Shown: one piece after another, positions 9,797-20,486 of the stretch
How the letters are laid out: each line of letters starts with the position of its first letter
How positions within the stretch are numbered: the stretch's first letter is position 1
From: Mortierella sp. BCC40632
Lineage: Eukaryota > Mortierellomycota > Mortierellomycetes > Mortierellales > Mortierellaceae
Length of the DNA stretch: 64,000 bases
Assembly: GCA_011634665.1 (NCBI GenBank)
Contig: WAEK01000002.1
Span: 310,001 to 374,000 of the forward strand
Reading direction: 5' to 3'
Made by a program: the position numbers and the translations under genes
The notes under the pieces: generated by a model
Told to the model about the DNA's origin: nothing
Databases searched by the model: none
What the model saw: only the letters and a program-made list of their open reading frames with translations

Positions 9797-11812
9797 ATGG
9801 TGCAGCTGCTCCGTAGGAAACGGCTTTCGCATCCAGGCCCCGTCGCCTACTTCCCGCCACTGGCCTCGGCAGTCCCCGCATTCCCAATAACATATAAATC
9901 GCGCACCAAGGCCGATCGTCTTCTCTTGTTAAAACTCATTACCCTTTACAAACACACTCCACTTCTCGACATCCCCGAAGTCCTCGAGCGCATCCTCGCC
10001 TATGTCGACCTATCCGACCGCCTTATCGCTCGCTTTGTCTGCCGCCGTTGGAACGACGCTGCTCGCCGCTCGATTCGCATCCGCACTACCTGGGCGGAAA
10101 CCCCTGTTCCGCTCCTCTGCAGCTCTGTCCTCACTCATCTCCAAAGTATCGACTCGCTCCTCTACACTGCCTCGCGTCGCGACCACTGTGATTTCACCAG
10201 CACAAGCGTTGCCTGGTCACGGCTCTCTTCTCGTGTCCGCAACGGTGCGGCAGCTGGTCTACAAGAGCTCACTGTCGAGGGCACAGTCGACTTGAACGAG
10301 AGGATAGCTCCACTGCTGCCCTTTCTATCCTCACTTTCAACGCTCCACCTCCACGGTATCTGTCCGTCCTTCTCCATTAACATGATCCTCAACACCTGCC
10401 ACCAACTCCGCGAGCTCTCCATTGTCTACAAAGGCGGCGAAACCTTTCCACCGGGCATGCCCACGACAGGTATTGTTGCCACCGGTCCATGGCTCGGCCC
10501 TTATCTGTTGGAGAGCCTTGTGCTTGAGCGAGTCAGCATCGCCCAGGAATCGATATCAGCCCTGGTGGAGTGTTGTCCTGAATTGCGCAACTTGAAGCTC
10601 ATCGACCTACAGGAGCCCCACCCTGACACCACCACCACCACCACCACCACCACCACCACCACCACCACCACCACCACCACACGCACCGTAGCTGTTGATC
10701 GCGGCCGGCTCCTGGCTAGGGTCCAGCGTGTATGTCCACGGTTGCGGTCCCTGCATTGTTCTGCAACAGTAGACCAGGGCGATGTCATTACGCCTCTCCT
10801 GCACCTCTCGCATCTCGTCTCGATCGGCGTCTCTGGCCGAGTCTTTGGCCGAGGACTTTTCCCTTTTATCGAAACGTTGCCTAATACGCTCACAACGCTT
10901 TCGATCCTTGACCCACCCGCAGGCAGTGACCGAAGGGCCTTTGGTGAGGCTCTGCATCATTACCTTTGCTCTTCGCCACATCTGTTGCATCTGATCGCAC
11001 CTGAGGTCCAATACGACGACCGGTTCCTGGACATGCGACTTGCTAACCCACTGGACAAGGTTTGGGCTTGCCGTGGATTACAAACACTCTCTATTACGTT
11101 CGTTGCCAGCTCAGACGAAGCAGCGTTTGGGCGACTAGGCGAGTGGTCACGGATGATCTTTGGATATATTTCTCAGGTGTGCCCACGGCTACGGACGTTG
11201 GACCTGGCACGGGACCGGCTCGACTGTTCGCTCTCGGGCGGCCTCTGTCTCCTTGCCTTCCTCGAGGATTTGGAATCGCTTGTGCTCCGTACAGAGACTC
11301 TCAGTATTCTCCACCCATTCGACTTTAGCTGGATGAACAACGAGCCAACTATTTTGCAACGGATCACCAAACGCATGTCCTACATCGAGTCGCGCACGAC
11401 TCGGAGCATGCGCGCCAAGTTTGAGTGGCTGGGCTTTGAGGATTGCAGAGCGGTTGATATGGCGCGGCTTGAGTATCTTGGTCTGCTCGAACCCATGCCT
11501 GTGGTCTCCCTGCTCTCTCTTGGCTCGGACGCAAGTAGCAGTCATTCAAGCAAACGCCAGAGACGCAACAGTACTGGCATCACAGGCACACGTCGTCGGT
11601 CATCCAGTGGCAGCAGCACAACCAGTCTTAACAGCATCGGTGTTAGTCAGACTTGGAGCTCTAGCAGTGTTTGGGACGGCGCGCCACCACGCCTGATCTT
11701 GCCTCGCCTCAAGACCATGACAATCCGTCAGGCATATGATCGACGCCGGCAAGCAAGCTACCTCCAGGAATATGTCCGCAAGGTGCGGGCTGACATTATC
11801 GTCTTGACATAG
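9797..11812 (+). CDS. F-box protein with leucine-rich-repeat-like body
   Basis: A single-exon gene of 671 residues from the ATG at 9797 (context GCCATGG). The in-frame ATG at 9671 lies in the CT-rich leader and would add 42 Leu/Ser/Phe residues, so it was not used. The F-box is at residues about 56-95 (LDIPEVLERILAYVDL then RFVCRRWNDAAR). It would bind Skp1 in an SCF ubiquitin ligase, while the Leu-rich C-terminal body, with many irregular Leu and Cys-Pro-x-Leu repeats, would select a substrate. A run of about 17 Thr near residues 277-295 is encoded by an (ACC)n microsatellite at 10628-10680 and is likely polymorphic. A Ser-rich disordered stretch follows near residues 575-625. Such proteins form very large families in Mortierellaceae (family knowledge). 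The target is unknown. Confidence 0.87.
   Translation: MVQLLRRKRLSHPGPVAYFPPLASAVPAFPITYKSRTKADRLLLLKLITLYKHTPLLDIPEVLERILAYVDLSDRLIARFVCRRWNDAARRSIRIRTTWAETPVPLLCSSVLTHLQSIDSLLYTASRRDHCDFTSTSVAWSRLSSRVRNGAAAGLQELTVEGTVDLNERIAPLLPFLSSLSTLHLHGICPSFSINMILNTCHQLRELSIVYKGGETFPPGMPTTGIVATGPWLGPYLLESLVLERVSIAQESISALVECCPELRNLKLIDLQEPHPDTTTTTTTTTTTTTTTTTTRTVAVDRGRLLARVQRVCPRLRSLHCSATVDQGDVITPLLHLSHLVSIGVSGRVFGRGLFPFIETLPNTLTTLSILDPPAGSDRRAFGEALHHYLCSSPHLLHLIAPEVQYDDRFLDMRLANPLDKVWACRGLQTLSITFVASSDEAAFGRLGEWSRMIFGYISQVCPRLRTLDLARDRLDCSLSGGLCLLAFLEDLESLVLRTETLSILHPFDFSWMNNEPTILQRITKRMSYIESRTTRSMRAKFEWLGFEDCRAVDMARLEYLGLLEPMPVVSLLSLGSDASSSHSSKRQRRNSTGITGTRRRSSSGSSTTSLNSIGVSQTWSSSSVWDGAPPRLILPRLKTMTIRQAYDRRRQASYLQEYVRKVRADIIVLT
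10628..10680. repeat. (ACC)n coding microsatellite
   Basis: A trinucleotide ACC run inside the F-box gene encoding polythreonine. The unit keeps the frame, so length changes would alter the protein only by Thr count. Confidence 0.9.
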
Positions 11813-12194
11813 AAGTAAACAGCAGCCAGTCGAAGGGTCCGCGTGGATGTACCTCGTTTGCACAACCCTCATACCTTCTTTTCTCTCCTCTCTCCCTCCC
11901 TCCCTCTCTCTCTCTCTCTTTCTCTTTCTCTTTCTCTTTTGTACATATACCAGCCTGCTCTTTTTCCCCGCTGGGCTTTGTGCCTCCGGCAACGCCTACT
12001 TGGGCTCCAGAGACACGAGCCCGACCGAATAAACCAGACACCATTCATGCGCCCCTTCCTTTTTTTTTTTTTTTTTTTTTTCTCGTTCTTCTATGCTGTC
12101 TGCCAGGATGACAATGGGCTGGGGAATGGAAAAAAGGGTAAGGCGGGAGAGTAAGGGTGCAGAGTGACGAGAAATGCAGAGTGACTGAAAGGGG

Positions 12195-12235
<41 letters not shown>

Positions 12236-12468
12236 AGAAAAGAAGAGAAAGAAGAGAAGCAGGTATGTAGTCGTGCGGTGCCTGCGCCCAAGGAGACCCC
12301 CTGCGTTCCTCTGCTCTTTCCCCTGGGAGGCAAAAAGCATCGGATCCAACTCGACATGGCCTCATCGTCGTGTCATTCCTCATTCTCACACTTTTCCCCC
12401 TCTTCTTTCTCTTTTCTTGTCCTTGGTAACGACTCCTCTCTTTGCATTCGTCGATTCGGATTTCCACC
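11813..12468. other. Intergenic region with CT, T and GA tracts
   Basis: It holds a pyrimidine tract at about 11879-11940, a T tract of about 20 at 12059-12081 and a (GA)n run at 12199-12231. These probably span the 3' end of the F-box transcript and the promoter of the small membrane protein gene. No gene is seen here. Confidence 0.5.
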
Positions 12469-12789
12469 ATGAGCGCGCCTATCCGCATCTCACGCATTGA
12501 CTCGGGAGCATACGCGTTTGCCCATGGAGAAGAAGAAAAACAAGGCGACATAACAGGTCTACCTCCACCCAGACTCCTCACACCCCGACCAATCTCTCCT
12601 TCGCCCTCGACGACCAAGCGAGCGGAGGCGAGTATCGATTTCCGGTCCGAGTTGATCGAACCCGAGAACCTCGAGTATTACACGATTACTTGCAGCTTCC
12701 GGAGACGGACCCTCTGTGCACTCGTCATGGCGTTCCTCATTGTCTCGGCCACCGTCCTCGGTGTGGCCCTTGCCTACTTTATCCATTGA
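12469..12789 (+). CDS. Small tail-anchored-like membrane protein
   Basis: A single-exon gene of 106 residues. The ATG at 12469 lies in good context (CCACCATGAG). The first 75 residues are polar, Pro/Ser-rich and probably disordered. Residues about 81-104 form one strong hydrophobic helix preceded by Arg-Arg-Arg, with only His after it, so the likely topology is cytosolic N-terminus with a C-terminal anchor. No family is recognised. The non-repetitive sequence, basic flank and clean TM segment support a real gene. It follows the F-box gene on the same strand. Confidence 0.68.
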   Translation: MSAPIRISRIDSGAYAFAHGEEEKQGDITGLPPPRLLTPRPISPSPSTTKRAEASIDFRSELIEPENLEYYTITCSFRRRTLCALVMAFLIVSATVLGVALAYFIH

Positions 12790-12991
12790 CCCTCTACCTA
12801 TCCGATTGCTTTTGTTCGGTCTCTAAAAAAAAAAGTAGCTCCCATACTCCAGCAGTGCCAGTGTATACTACCATCCTCTCTTCCTTTCTCCAATCGTTGT
12901 AAATTTTAAAAAAAAAAATAAAAGACTTTTTTAATGGAATGTGTTTAAAAAAACCATGTTACACAATCGACCTCTCTTTCTTGGATCCTGT

Positions 12992-14301
12992 TTAGACGTC
13001 TGCAACCTGGACGTTGACCTTGCCAACATAGGAGCCTCCCAAGAACTGGATATACGTCTCGGCAATCACATCGACTCCTCCCTTGACCACCGTCTCCTTG
13101 TACTTGATCTCACCATTTGCGACCAAGGGAGTGATCTCCTTCCAGAACTTGGGGAACTCCTCGTATCGGTCAAAGACTGTGTAGCCCTCATAGCGCAACT
13201 TCTTGAACAAGATGTTGACCAAGTTCTTGGGTGCATGGGGTTCAGCATTCTGGTGAAGGGCCAAGATACCGACGGCCAGGACACGACCATAGGGCTTCAA
13301 GAGATCAAGTGCAATCTCCGTTGTGTCGTCACCAACCAAATCATAATAGACATCAAGACCCTGTTCACCAACAAGTTCTGTCAAGGCTTGACGCTTGTCC
13401 TGGGTCTTGTAGTTGAAGGCACCATCGAAGCCAAGCTCATTCTTGAGGTAGGCAACCTTCTCATCCGAACCGGCACTGCCCAAGACTCGAAGACCTCTGC
13501 GCTTGGCCAATTGACCAGCCAACGATCCCAAGGTTCTATTTTCATAGTGAGAAGAAAAGAGGTTGTCAGTCTCAAGGTTGCTCTATCTTATTTAAGAGGT
13601 CTTTAAAAGAGGAGGAAGAAAGAAGAAGAAGAAAGAAAAAAGTCGTGTAAATTGGCACTTACCCTGCAGCACTCGAAATATAGATAGTCTCTCCAGCCTT
13701 GAGATTGCCAACCAAGTTCAGCGAGTCCCAGACGGTGATACCAGGGGCACCCAAGACACCATTGTAAGCCGAGAGTGGGATTCTCGAGTCCAAGATAGCA
13801 TCCAAGGGTGTGACCTCGGACAAGTACTCGGGTTGATAGATATGAGTGTACTCCTCCCAGTTCGTGGCCGCAAAGACCAGAGAACCAACAGCGAACTGAG
13901 GGTTCTTGGAGTCAATGACGCGAGCAATCGCAAAGCCAATGACGACGCTCTCATCCTTGCCAGCAAAATCGTAACGGATGTCTGTGTAGTTGATATCGAG
14001 AGAGGCAAAATATGTTGCAGGAGAGTATTAGTATTTTTTTTTTTTTTTTTTTGCTAGAGAGAAAGAGAATACACTCGTGCCGAGTTTGTGTATGGGAGCA
14101 AGGAGAGAGGAAGAAAAGAGAGAGATACGTACAGGGATCCAAAGAAAAGATGAGGTTGCGAACAAAGATCTCGTTCTCCTTGAGAACAGGGGCATCGGCC
14201 GTGATGGTCACGGTACGGAAGTGGCTCTTGTTGGGCGCGACACCCTCAGGGATCTGGACGGCGAGGACGCGCTTGTTGACGATCTTGGTGCTGGGAGTCA
14301 T
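12992..14301 (-). CDS. MDR-family NADPH-dependent reductase, paralog 2
   Basis: Three minus-strand exons: 14301-14133, 13981-13663 and 13535-12992, giving 343 residues. Both introns have the same phases as in the paralog at 6401-7744, and exon 3 is exactly 544 bases in both. It has the SLDPY core, SSAAG/TLGSLAGQLA nucleotide-binding loop and AGSDEKV segment of the leukotriene-B4-reductase/CurA-like group; it probably reduces enones or alkenals with NADPH. The first third of exon 3 is nearly identical to paralog 1, while the C-terminal substrate side differs much more. This suggests a shared cofactor with altered substrate range, or local gene conversion. Intron 1 includes a poly-T tract at 14035-14052. 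Confidence 0.93.
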
Positions 14302-15711
14302 GGTTGAGAAGAGGAGAGTGGTTGTGTGTGAAAAGGGAGAGAGAGAGAGAGAGAGAGAGAAGGAGAGAGTGCTAGAGCTTGAGCTAGAGTGAGAGTGATA
14401 GTAAGAGTTGAAGAGAGAAAGAGAAGAGTTTAATGTCGAGACAAAGGAGGCGGAGGAGGCGAGAGCTTTTATAGAGAACCCAAGGGATTATCTTTGACTA
14501 GACACCATGGAGCCTTCTTTGCCCAATCTTTCATCTCACAGGGAAGGAGAAAGAATGATAAAAAAGAGTGGATACCCAGTCTTCTGATCCCGGGGAAATG
14601 CTGTTTGTACTGTATGGATGTGTTGAGAGGGTTTGTGCACGATAAAGCTTATTTTTCTGCACTCTAGCGCGATGTTTGGAAGCTCTTGGCAATTTGTTAC
14701 GACTTGCTGGTTACTAATGCTCCTTCGGAGCGATGGACCACAATGGCATAATATTGAGTCCAAGTCTGTCTGTCTGTCTGTCTGCCAGTTTGTCTGTGTC
14801 TCTTTGTGTGTGTTTGGGGGGACTAAGGAAGGGAGTCTGATTTCTAAAGCACACACCTTGCTGCGCATACAAACACAGACATCCACTCTTGTCGCCGCTC
14901 TTGCATCGCCTCTGGACTTTGGGTAGAGAGGGGAGAGAGAGAGAGAGCGAGAGAGAGGGAGAGAGAGGGAGAGAGCTGGTTGGATGAAAGAAGAGTCTTA
15001 GAGGGCGGGACATAGTATGGCATGACGAAGTAAGCTCCTCTCACCAGGAAGGCGATCTTGGCTGCTTGGCGCCCAACCTTCCAGACCCAACGCGTATGTG
15101 TGATGATGACCTCTCACGTAAGAAGAGTCGATACGATCGACTTTCCCCCCCCTCTCCTCCCTCTGATTGTCCTTGATCGGACACCACACAAGAGGAAAGG
15201 GAGGGAAAAGAAAGAGAGAGAAGAGAAATGAGGATAGAAATTGCCAGTAAACCCAAGCAGGCAGTTGGCACGTTTCGTGGAGATGACGAAGCAAGATCGA
15301 AGTGTTTTGATGCAAAAGTACTTCATTGGTACCCTAAAAGGGACGTGTGTCGATCAAAAGAGCAGGAGCCATGTAGCGTAATTGTCGCCCTTCTCTCGTG
15401 GCTCTCTTTTCTGTGAATGCGCTGTTGTACATTTTTAGAGTCCTGCCACAAAAGGAACAGAATCCTGTAACGGCCAACCACACCTATCTTAACCCAATCT
15501 GAGTTTTGCTTTTCTTACCCATATACACACGTATGGTTCATTCTAAAAATCAAAAAAAGGACTCGTCGTAGCAAAAAAGAAATGCAGATCATGATTACTA
15601 ATTCCCTGGCGACTCAATCTCCTCTCGATACTACCTCCCTACTCTGCTCCCCCCCTCTATTCTCTTCCTACGCGGTCTAGGGGATTCCCCTAGGACCCAT
15701 CTATAAAGTCT
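14302..15711. other. Intergenic region between MDR paralog 2 and mS29
   Basis: It contains the GA-rich leader and TATA box of MDR paralog 2, a (GTCT)n tetranucleotide run near 14766-14785 and a GA tract near 14930-14975. No coding frame with conserved composition was seen. Confidence 0.5.
14467..14473 (-). promoter_or_regulatory. TATA box of MDR paralog 2
   Basis: TATAAAA on the minus strand lies about 166 bases before the ATG at 14301, matching the position seen in the paralog at 7744. A GA-rich (CT on the sense strand) leader follows. Confidence 0.55.
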
Positions 15712-17544
15712 TTAGATACCCTTTGCGCATGCAGTGAAGAACTTGCGTGGGTTGCCATTCGATGCAATAAACTTGCTCAAGAAAAGCTTTTCTGATGAGG
15801 CTATAAGAAGAAGAAAAAAGTGACATGCAGTTAGCTAATATGCACACAGGGTGTATCGAAATCTCCAGGCGCCTTTAGCCCCACAAAGCACTAAGAAAAA
15901 ACAAAGAGGAGACTTACGATCGAAAAAGACATTGCCCTTCTTGTAGTAATCAAAGACACTCTTGGCTTCTTGCCTTGTGTAGTTGGACACCTCAAACTTG
16001 GCCAGTCCTTGTGTCCAGTTAGTAAGGTTCTGTGGGAACTGCTTATAAGGCGAGACCTCCTTCAAGCCCAATGCCACATCCAAAACCTCGCTCTTCTTCT
16101 CAATCAGACTGTCGCTCGTGGCAGTGAGGACGGCTCCATGGTTGAGCGACTTCTTGCCAGAGATATAGTTCAAGAAGAGGTTGGGAAGTTTCAACTGGTC
16201 AGGGTCGATTTCCTTGCCCTCTTGAGAAAGGTATTGTGTGGGGCGGAAAAAGTTGTTGATCTCATCCACAGCAATCAACGTTGGGATCCTATCCAGTTTG
16301 TTCCGTAGGAAGTAAGACGGTCCATGTTAAAGGCAAGAATAATGGCTGCTTTTCTCAGGGGACAACAATTCAAAATTTAGACTGCAGAGAAAAAGAAAAG
16401 AAAAGAAAAAGGTCAATTGACCGAGGTATTACTCCTTTTGTGCGCCGAGCTCTTTCAAAAAGACCTCCATGACGTCCTGAGCAGCAAAGGGGTCCTTGAC
16501 ACCAAACTCAAGGAGCTCAATGAGCGGTGTTCCTTGGGCGACTTCGTGACGGCCAACCTTGGCTGGTGCGGCAGTGGCGAGGTTTGTCAAGACAGTCCTG
16601 TTGATGTTGATAATTTGTCCCGCAAGTGTGGAGGCCAAAGATGGCTGAACAAACATGGTAGAGCTGGGAACTTTGCTGTAGGCATTGCTGCTATCCACCC
16701 ATGTCGAGGCTGTCATGTGTATCCCATGCAAAAAAAGGGGAGAGTTAATCGTTGATCATAACAACAGAAGTGGCCAGTCAATAGTATCTATTTAAAAAAG
16801 GACCCTCTTCTTTTCGAGAGACATCTATTCCGGTGCTTCACAGGGACAATACCTTTGGGGACGTAGATAACAATCCAACCAGCAGAAAGACAGTGGCTAA
16901 CTGTCTGAAGCATCAAAGCACTCTTTCCGGATCCAGTGTTTCCAGTAAGAACAACCCTGGTCTCTGCTGAAGGAGTCTTCATGGCCTTATCAATCTTCTC
17001 CAACAGCGTGACGGTAGGCTCACGGACAACCAAGGCAGCGGGCTTGATCAAGTTGAACTAGAGTGACGCAGAAGCGAGAAACGATAGGAGAGGAAAGGGA
17101 ATCCAAATATCTGGCATGAGTCCCATAGTTCATTCCTGCCACAAAAAGTCTTCTATTTTCCTTTGTCTCCGGTAACAATCCTGAAATGTACCTGCTCGTT
17201 CAACAAAGTGGGGTAGGCGGTCTGGCTCAGTGCTGGGACAACAGTCGAGGGGAATCCGAGAACCTGACCGACATTCTCCTGCGTGGCGAGCGACTAGAGT
17301 CATTGATAGAGCAAAGTTATTAGAGAACCGAGCGACAAACTGCACCGTGCTGGCGAGGATACGACCACATCCAGTGTCTTGTTGCTTACAGGAAGGAATT
17401 CTTCGACCTTGACAGGCGTGGGGGGCTTGTAGTACTTTTCGTTCAAGCGGTTAGCACCACCTACTGCTCCCTGTTAGAGTCGATACGCCATAGTAGATGG
17501 TTAGGTTTATTACTTTCCTCATAAAAGTAGAGGTACCTTTTTTT

Positions 17545-17579
<35 letters not shown>

Positions 17580-18001
17580 TGACACTGCTGATCCATTTCT
17601 GCTCCGAGTTCAAAGCAACGATATCGCGACTCTTACCTCACTCTGATCATCATCGGCAGCCTTCTTTTTGCGGAAAGAGTTGGACTGTCCCTTTGCTTTA
17701 GTAGTGGCTATGATCCGAGTCGATGTTTAAGTAGAAAGGGTGAGGTCGGTCAGCAATAGAGTATTAGGACTGGTTGGTTCCGTAGAATAGGTCCGAACGA
17801 CTTTTCTTTTGTATTCTCAAAGGTCCTGAAAGTGGAAAAGCGGGTTGACGTACCTCCTTTCTTGGCCTTTGCAGCATAGACAGCGGCCGATGCTGTAACG
17901 TAGTTGGCGTACTGAGTAGGGATGGCGGCCATTGCGCGTGTGGTGAATGACTGCGAGGTCCTGTTGAGGAGCGGCGTCAGGCCGAGAGATCGTGTTGCCA
18001 T
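15712..18001 (-). CDS. DAP3: Mitochondrial ribosomal small-subunit protein mS29 (DAP3/Rsm23)
   Basis: Eight minus-strand exons: 18001-17854, 17707-17637, 17470-17390, 17293-17192, 17057-16853, 16709-16433, 16288-15918 and 15800-15712, giving 447 residues. All phases fit. The N-terminus is rich in Arg, Ser, Thr and Ala, consistent with a mitochondrial presequence. The P-loop GNTGSGKS is at 173-180 and the Walker-B-like LIAVDE near 299-304. The WIVIYVPK and NRTVLTNLATAAPAKVG stretches and the C-terminal AVLTATSDS region match the DAP3 family, a GTP-binding protein in the head of the mitochondrial small ribosomal subunit. It is needed for mitochondrial translation. It is divergently paired with ATP4, with 451 bases between the two ATGs. 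Intron 2 carries a long poly-T tract (about 17530-17578). Confidence 0.94.
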
Positions 18002-18452
18002 CCTGAGTTCGAATTTGTCGCGGTTACGGTTATGTTGATGGAAAGAAAAGAATCCTGAATGTCCAAGCTGAGGAGTGAGCCAGCGATGGGGAGCGAGAGA
18101 GAAGAAAGAAGAAAGCGGATTCGACGGAACAAAGGGCGTTTCTAGGCACCGGACCCACAGACTGAGGAGGAGGAGGTGAATGAGGAGGAGGAGCCGTTTT
18201 CCTGGACCTCGCCCCGAGTGTTTTGAAAGTGAGAGGTGGCAAGCGAAATTCGATCTGTTACGGGGCGGACAGCCACACACACTAAAGCAGGTGACGTTGT
18301 TATGTTTTGTAGGAAGAGCGCACTAGGCCCGTGGAGCGGGCCATGCCGTGCCCTGAGCACCACCCGCCTTTTCTTCGTCGCCTTGTCCTCTCCCCACTAC
18401 ACCTTCTCTCTCATCTACCCATCCCCCTATCCCCTATCCATCATCATCAGCC
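18002..18452. promoter_or_regulatory. Shared divergent promoter of mS29 and ATP4
   Basis: Only 451 bases separate the start codons of two nuclear genes for mitochondrial machines, transcribed outward. The ATP4 side ends in a pyrimidine-rich leader. No TATA box stands out on either strand, and GC-rich blocks (GGGGCGG near 18260) are present. Co-regulation is an inference from layout. Confidence 0.55.
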
Positions 18453-20101
18453 ATGGCCCTCCGACTTTTGTCCAAGAGCTCCTCGGGTAAACCACGCCTG
18501 CCAACCTCCTTCTCCCACTCTCGCCCGCGTAGCTTCGCTTCTGTGTCTAGCATCATCGTCGCCTGATCTGGATCGATCGTCCCGCCTACCCAACACTAGA
18601 AGACTGCATCGGCACTTATCGGGGACGAAACAAGCACTGTCTAAATCAACTAGATCTATAATGCATCATCTCTGGACATCATCATAGGATCCCGACTCTG
18701 GCTCCATGATCGCCCTACCCTACCTCACTCAATCCTTTATCGCATTCTCCCTCCTCTTTCCCCTACACCAGCGCCTGATTCTCAATCCATTCATCGATCC
18801 CTCTTGCCACCGATCTGGAAACGCGATCTCCACGTCTCACACAGCTCCACCGACATCTTGAATCTCGCGCTCATGCATCACTCACTAATCTTTTTCGATC
18901 CTCTTCCTCCCAATCCTCATCCTTGTCGTTCATAGTCGCCGCCGTGCGCCCCATGCTCGCTGCCCAGCGCTCTACCGCCTCCGTTGCGTAAGTACCTCTT
19001 GATCCCTCTCCCTCCATCAATGTCTTTGTGTTCTGCAAGTGGACCGTTGGGAGATTCGTCTTTGTTCACTCTTTCTAACGACTCGTCTGCTCTCTCTGGT
19101 CGATATACAGCATCCGTCACATGGCCACCACCTCTTCTGAAGGTTAGCATTCTTACCCTGAATTAACTAGGGGGCTCGACAACTATGGGATAACGGGATC
19201 ACTTGGACTTTTTGTTGTTGCTGCTTGGCCACTATGAAGCGCGCTGGAGATTTCGCCAGTTGATCATTTCTTTTATACTATAATTTGTCTTGCTGATATC
19301 GCATTGGGACAACAGGGGAAAGCCAACTGATCAGCGCCAAAGGAGAAATTAGCCCATCTGAACTGACCACGATTCCATGGTTGCTCTATCACTTCCTCCC
19401 CCCCATGCTTTCTCTCGCTCGCCTTTCTCTCAATATTACAATCTCGTCTGGATCATTCGCCTACTTCAACAACACTTTACTCCTCTATAGAGAAGCAGGC
19501 CACCCCTGAGGCCAAGGCTCAGAGCATCATTGACTCTCTCCCCGGCAACTCTTTGGTCTCCAAGACCGGATTTGTCACCGCTCTTGCTGGTGCTGCCACC
19601 TACTTGATCTCCAAGGAGGTCTATGTCTTCAACGAGGAGTCCTTGGTTCTCCTTGCCTTTGCTGTCACCTTTGGCGGTATTGTCAAGTCTGCTCGCCAGC
19701 CCTTCAACGAGTGGGCTGATGGCCACATCAACAAGATCCGCACCGTCCTCCAGAAGGCCCGTGAGGACCACAAGACCGCCGTCGCTAGCCGCATTGACCA
19801 GGTTGGCCAGATGAAGGATGTTGTCGACGTCACCAAGGCTCTCTATGCCCTTTCCAAGGACACTGCCAAGCTCGAGGCTGAGGCCTTTGAGCTTAAGCAG
19901 AAGACTGCCATCTCTGCTGAGGCCAAGGCTGTCCTTGACTCCTGGGTCCGTTATGAGACCTCGGTCCGTGAGCGTGAGCAGTCCAAGTTGGCTGCTTACT
20001 TGATCGAGAAGATCAAGGCCGATCTCCAGGACCCCAAGCTCCAGTCCCAGATCTTGAACGAGTCGATCAGCCAGGTCGAGAAGATTGCCACCAAGGCTTA
20101 A
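18453..20101 (+). CDS. ATP4: ATP synthase subunit b (subunit 4), mitochondrial
   Basis: Four exons: 18453-18486, 18936-18987, 19111-19142 and 19491-20101, giving 242 residues, close to yeast Atp4. The first three very short exons encode an Arg/Ser/Ala-rich presequence (MALRLLSKSSSVAAVRPM). Exon 4 holds the body: a membrane hairpin in the TYLISKEVYVFNEES and VLLAFAVTFGG region, then a long charged helix that forms the peripheral stalk linking F1 and Fo. Codon use in exon 4 is strongly biased to C-ending codons (GCC, AAG, GTC), as expected for high expression. It shares an upstream region with mS29 and is convergent with PRP40. Confidence 0.95.
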
Positions 20102-20486
20102 ATTGTTTTCTCTTTCTGTTACTCTCATATACTCTCTCGATCTTCATGCACGGACGTCCTGGTGTAGAAAGAAGAAGAAGAAAAAAAGAAAAAAAAAGAG
20201 CGGATCCAATCAAAAGAAAAAAGAAATACATCCACCCTCTCTACTCTCCTTCCAGTACAATTCACCTCTCTTTTTTTTTTTTTTTTTTTTTATACTTTTT
20301 TTTGCTTCACACCTCTCCTCTCCACTATTTTCCCCCGCAACCTTTTACGACATTAAATCTCATAAAGTGAATACCTAGAGATAAGGCATCCCTCTCTCTT
20401 CCCATTCTTTTTGTTTTTCTCCAGGGCTGGAGGGTGCAGACGCCTCGCTTTTTTTTTTTTTATCATTTTATTATTTTGTTGTCTGT
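20102..20486. other. Convergent 3' region of ATP4 and PRP40
   Basis: It contains A-rich (about 20168-20225) and T-rich (20269-20291, 20449-20462) tracts flanking the two converging stops. They are probably the UTR and polyadenylation regions of the two transcripts. No gene is seen. Confidence 0.5.
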
